Made by a program: the position numbers and the translations under genes. Below are positions 62,121 to 64,000 of a DNA stretch of 64,000 nt, piece after piece. The stretch covers positions 806,001-870,000 of the forward strand of contig NZ_JACGWV010000003.1 of assembly GCF_014137995.1 (NCBI RefSeq), written 5' to 3'. The stretch comes from Promicromonospora sukumoe (GTDB lineage: Bacteria > Actinomycetota > Actinomycetes > Actinomycetales > Cellulomonadaceae). The stretch's first letter is position 1. Every line of letters starts with the position of its first letter. Below the pieces are notes generated by a model. It saw only the letters and a program-made list of their open reading frames with translations. It was not told the origin of the DNA and did no database searches.

Positions 62121-63470
62121 ATGCGCACGGCACGATTCCTCATCGCACCCGTCACGGCAGCGGCACTCGCCCTCTCGCTCGGTGCCTGCGGCTCCGGCGG
62201 AGGTAGCTCGGACGCCTCCACGATCAAGGTCGCGTACCAGAAGTTCGGCAACTTCACGCAGGCCGACGAGCTGTTCAAGGACGTCAAGGCCGACTACGAG
62301 AAGGCCAACCCCGACATCACCGTCGAGCTCGTGCCCATCGAGGCGCAGCAGAACGACTACTTCACCAAGCTCGCCCTCATGAACCGGTCGCCCAGCACCG
62401 CGCCGGACGTCATGTACGAGGACACGTACATGATCAAGTCCGACGTCGAGGCCGGGTACCTGGCCCCGCTGGACGACTACCTGGCGGAATGGGACGAGTG
62501 GGACCAGTTCGTCGACAGCGCCAAGGAGGCCGGCGCGGGCGACGACGGCAAGACCTACGGCGTCTCCATGGGCACCGACACGCGCGGGCTCTGGTTCAAC
62601 AAGGACGTGCTCGCCGAGGCCGGCCTGCCCGAGGACTGGGCGCCGACGTCGTGGGACGAGCTGCTGGAGGCCGCCCGGGCGATCAAGGAGTCCGACCCGG
62701 ACGTGATCCCGTTCAACATGTACTCCGGCAAGCCCCAGGGTGAGGCCGCCGTGATGCAGGGCTTCGAGATGCTCCTGTACGGCACCGGCGACACCCTCTA
62801 CGAGGACGGCAAGTGGGTCGTCGGCTCGCAGGGCTTCGTCGACAGCCTCGACTTCATCACCACCGTGTTCAGCGAGGGCCTGGCGCCGACGCCGCAGCAG
62901 GCGCTGGACACCAACATCGGCAACACCGTGCAGGCCGAGTGGCTGCCCGAGGGCAAGGTCGGCATCGCGCTCGACGGCTCCTGGGTGGCGGGCAACTGGC
63001 TCGAGTCCGGCGTCGCGCCGTGGCCCGAGTGGTCCGAGACGATGGGCACCGCGCCCATGCCCACGCAGGACGGCGCCGCCCCCGGTGCCGTGAGCATGTC
63101 GGGCGGCTGGACCCTCGCCATGGGCTCCGGCTCCAAGAACCCGGACGCCGCGTTCGAGTTCATCTCGATGGCGCTCGACCGCGAGAACTCCCTCTGGTTC
63201 GACGTCGCGAACAGCCAGATCGCGGTCCGCACCGACGTCGCCGAGGACCCCGAGTACACGGCGACCAACCCCACCACCGAGTTCTTCACCGACCTCGTCG
63301 ACGTGACCCACTTCCGGCCCGCGACGTCGGACTACCCGAAGGTCTCCAACGAGATCATGGTCGCGATGGAGGCCGTGATGACCGGCCAGCAGACGCCGGA
63401 GGAGGCGGCCGCCGCCTACGACGAGGCGGTGACCGGCATCGTCGGCGAAGAGAACACGGTCCAGGGCTGA
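62121..63470 (+). CDS. Sugar ABC transporter solute-binding lipoprotein (family 1, maltodextrin type)
   Basis: The 449-residue protein has a lipoprotein signal with lipobox LGAC and Cys23 and mature start GSGGGSS. The SBP_bac_1/8 pattern follows: IKVAYQKFGNFTQADELFKDVKADYEKANPDITVELVPI, Trp-rich clefts (WFNKDVL, PTSWDELLEAA) and GGWTLAMGSGSKNPDAAFEFI. It would capture the malto-oligosaccharides released by the upstream amylopullulanase; other oligosaccharides are possible. The ATG has AAGGGAG. TTGACT at 62038-62043 could be a -35, but no good -10 is seen. The permease gene follows after 4 bp. Confidence 0.93.
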   Translation: MRTARFLIAPVTAAALALSLGACGSGGGSSDASTIKVAYQKFGNFTQADELFKDVKADYEKANPDITVELVPIEAQQNDYFTKLALMNRSPSTAPDVMYEDTYMIKSDVEAGYLAPLDDYLAEWDEWDQFVDSAKEAGAGDDGKTYGVSMGTDTRGLWFNKDVLAEAGLPEDWAPTSWDELLEAARAIKESDPDVIPFNMYSGKPQGEAAVMQGFEMLLYGTGDTLYEDGKWVVGSQGFVDSLDFITTVFSEGLAPTPQQALDTNIGNTVQAEWLPEGKVGIALDGSWVAGNWLESGVAPWPEWSETMGTAPMPTQDGAAPGAVSMSGGWTLAMGSGSKNPDAAFEFISMALDRENSLWFDVANSQIAVRTDVAEDPEYTATNPTTEFFTDLVDVTHFRPATSDYPKVSNEIMVAMEAVMTGQQTPEEAAAAYDEAVTGIVGEENTVQG

Positions 63471-63474
63471 CCTG

Positions 63475-64000
63475 ATGGCCGTCACGTCCCGCGGCGTGGC
63501 GCGAGTGGTTCCGCTCGCGCCCGCCGTCGTCCTGCTCGCCCTGTTCATGCTGGGCCCCGTGGTCTGGTCGTTCTACGGCTCGTTCACCAACGCGGCCCTC
63601 ACCGGCCCCGCCGCCCTGAGCCCGGAGTGGATCGGGTTCGACAACTACGCGGCGCTGGTCGGCGACCCCGACTTCCCCAAGTCGCTGTGGCTCACCGTCG
63701 TCTTCGTGTTCCTGTCCGCCGTCGTGGGGCAGAACGTGATGGGCATCGCGCTGGCCGGCCTGCTCCGCTCCGCGGTCAAGCCGGTCCGCTCGATCGCCTC
63801 GACGATCGTGGTCGCCGCGTGGGTGCTGCCCGAGATCGTCGCGGCGTTCGCCGCCTACGCGTTCTTCCACTCCGAGGGCACGCTCAACACGCTGCTCGCC
63901 GGGTTCGGCGTCACCGGGCCCGACTGGCTCTACTCCACCCCGATGCTCGCGGTGATCCTCGCCAACATCTGGCGCGGCACGGCCTTCTCGATGATGGTCT
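63475..64000 (+). CDS. Sugar ABC transporter permease (MalF-type), truncated at window edge
   Basis: 175 codons are inside the window and the frame is open to the end. It opens VARVVPLAPAVVLLALFMLGPVVWSFYGSFT, the usual first membrane helix, then WIGFDNYAALVGDPDFPKSLW, the family's periplasmic loop, followed by VVFVFLSAVVGQNVMGIALAGLL and VVAAWVLPEIVAAFAAYAFF. It is a binding-protein-dependent permease (BPD_transp_1). The ATG is 4 bp after the solute-binding stop. A second permease (MalG-type) probably follows outside the window. Confidence 0.9.
   Translation, partial: MAVTSRGVARVVPLAPAVVLLALFMLGPVVWSFYGSFTNAALTGPAALSPEWIGFDNYAALVGDPDFPKSLWLTVVFVFLSAVVGQNVMGIALAGLLRSAVKPVRSIASTIVVAAWVLPEIVAAFAAYAFFHSEGTLNTLLAGFGVTGPDWLYSTPMLAVILANIWRGTAFSMMV

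Overview
The window is about 74% G+C, densely coded on both strands, with many GTG starts, ATGA-type gene overlaps and start codons placed 5-9 nt after a TAnnnT box. Gene content (PcrA with a Tudor-like tail, monomeric isocitrate dehydrogenase, the sucCD / DUF6350 / purN / purH / DUF3017 / mdh neighbourhood, CD225-Septum_form proteins, a two-headed secreted amylopullulanase) points to a high-GC Gram-positive actinobacterium, most likely in or near the Promicromonosporaceae/Cellulomonadaceae. The genus cannot be fixed from the sequence alone. No tRNA, rRNA, CRISPR, insertion sequence or prophage was seen.

Layout. 1-9293 (minus): a tightly coupled cell-surface polysaccharide operon with oxidoreductase, epimerase, two DegT-type aminotransferases, NeuD-type acetyltransferase, glycosyltransferases, flippase and a truncated last gene. 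A separate GT4 gene lies upstream (9485-10708). 11086-17509 (plus): pcrA, an OatA-like acyltransferase with SGNH domain and an unknown membrane protein. 17490-19626 (minus): three overlapping genes for anchored beta-rich extracytoplasmic proteins. 19797-23558 (minus): a secreted subtilisin-like protease. 23728-24479 (minus): a small HTH regulator with a Clp-N protein, preceded by two strong palindromes. 24731-29699 (plus): sucC, sucD, a small membrane protein, a DUF6350 protein and purN.

29766-36534 is an accessory block between purN and purH: two paralogous MFS exporters flanking an ArsR-type regulator, then an SDR, a TetR regulator and a 3-ketosteroid-dehydrogenase-like flavoprotein. The last three share one palindromic operator. 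purH (36797-38449) sits behind a clear ZTP riboswitch. A ferredoxin-reductase-like flavoprotein, a DUF3017 protein, three tandem CD225/Septum_form paralogues, an aquaporin-family channel, mdh, an MFS gene and icd follow. 49700-56222 holds a fused ABC exporter, a RibD/DHFR-like reductase, an EmrB-type MFS and a GNAT acetyltransferase. 56363-64000 begins a starch/maltodextrin locus: an 1843-residue amylopullulanase, a solute-binding lipoprotein and the start of a sugar permease.

Two dispersed families of long palindromes (three copies each) keep perfect or near-perfect pairing despite sequence changes in the arms. They are the most striking structure not explained by the genes. Other regulatory signals are a TCTTGAYGTCGAGA motif shared by sucC and icd, the TetR and ArsR operators, and a putative operator overlapping the pullulanase promoter.
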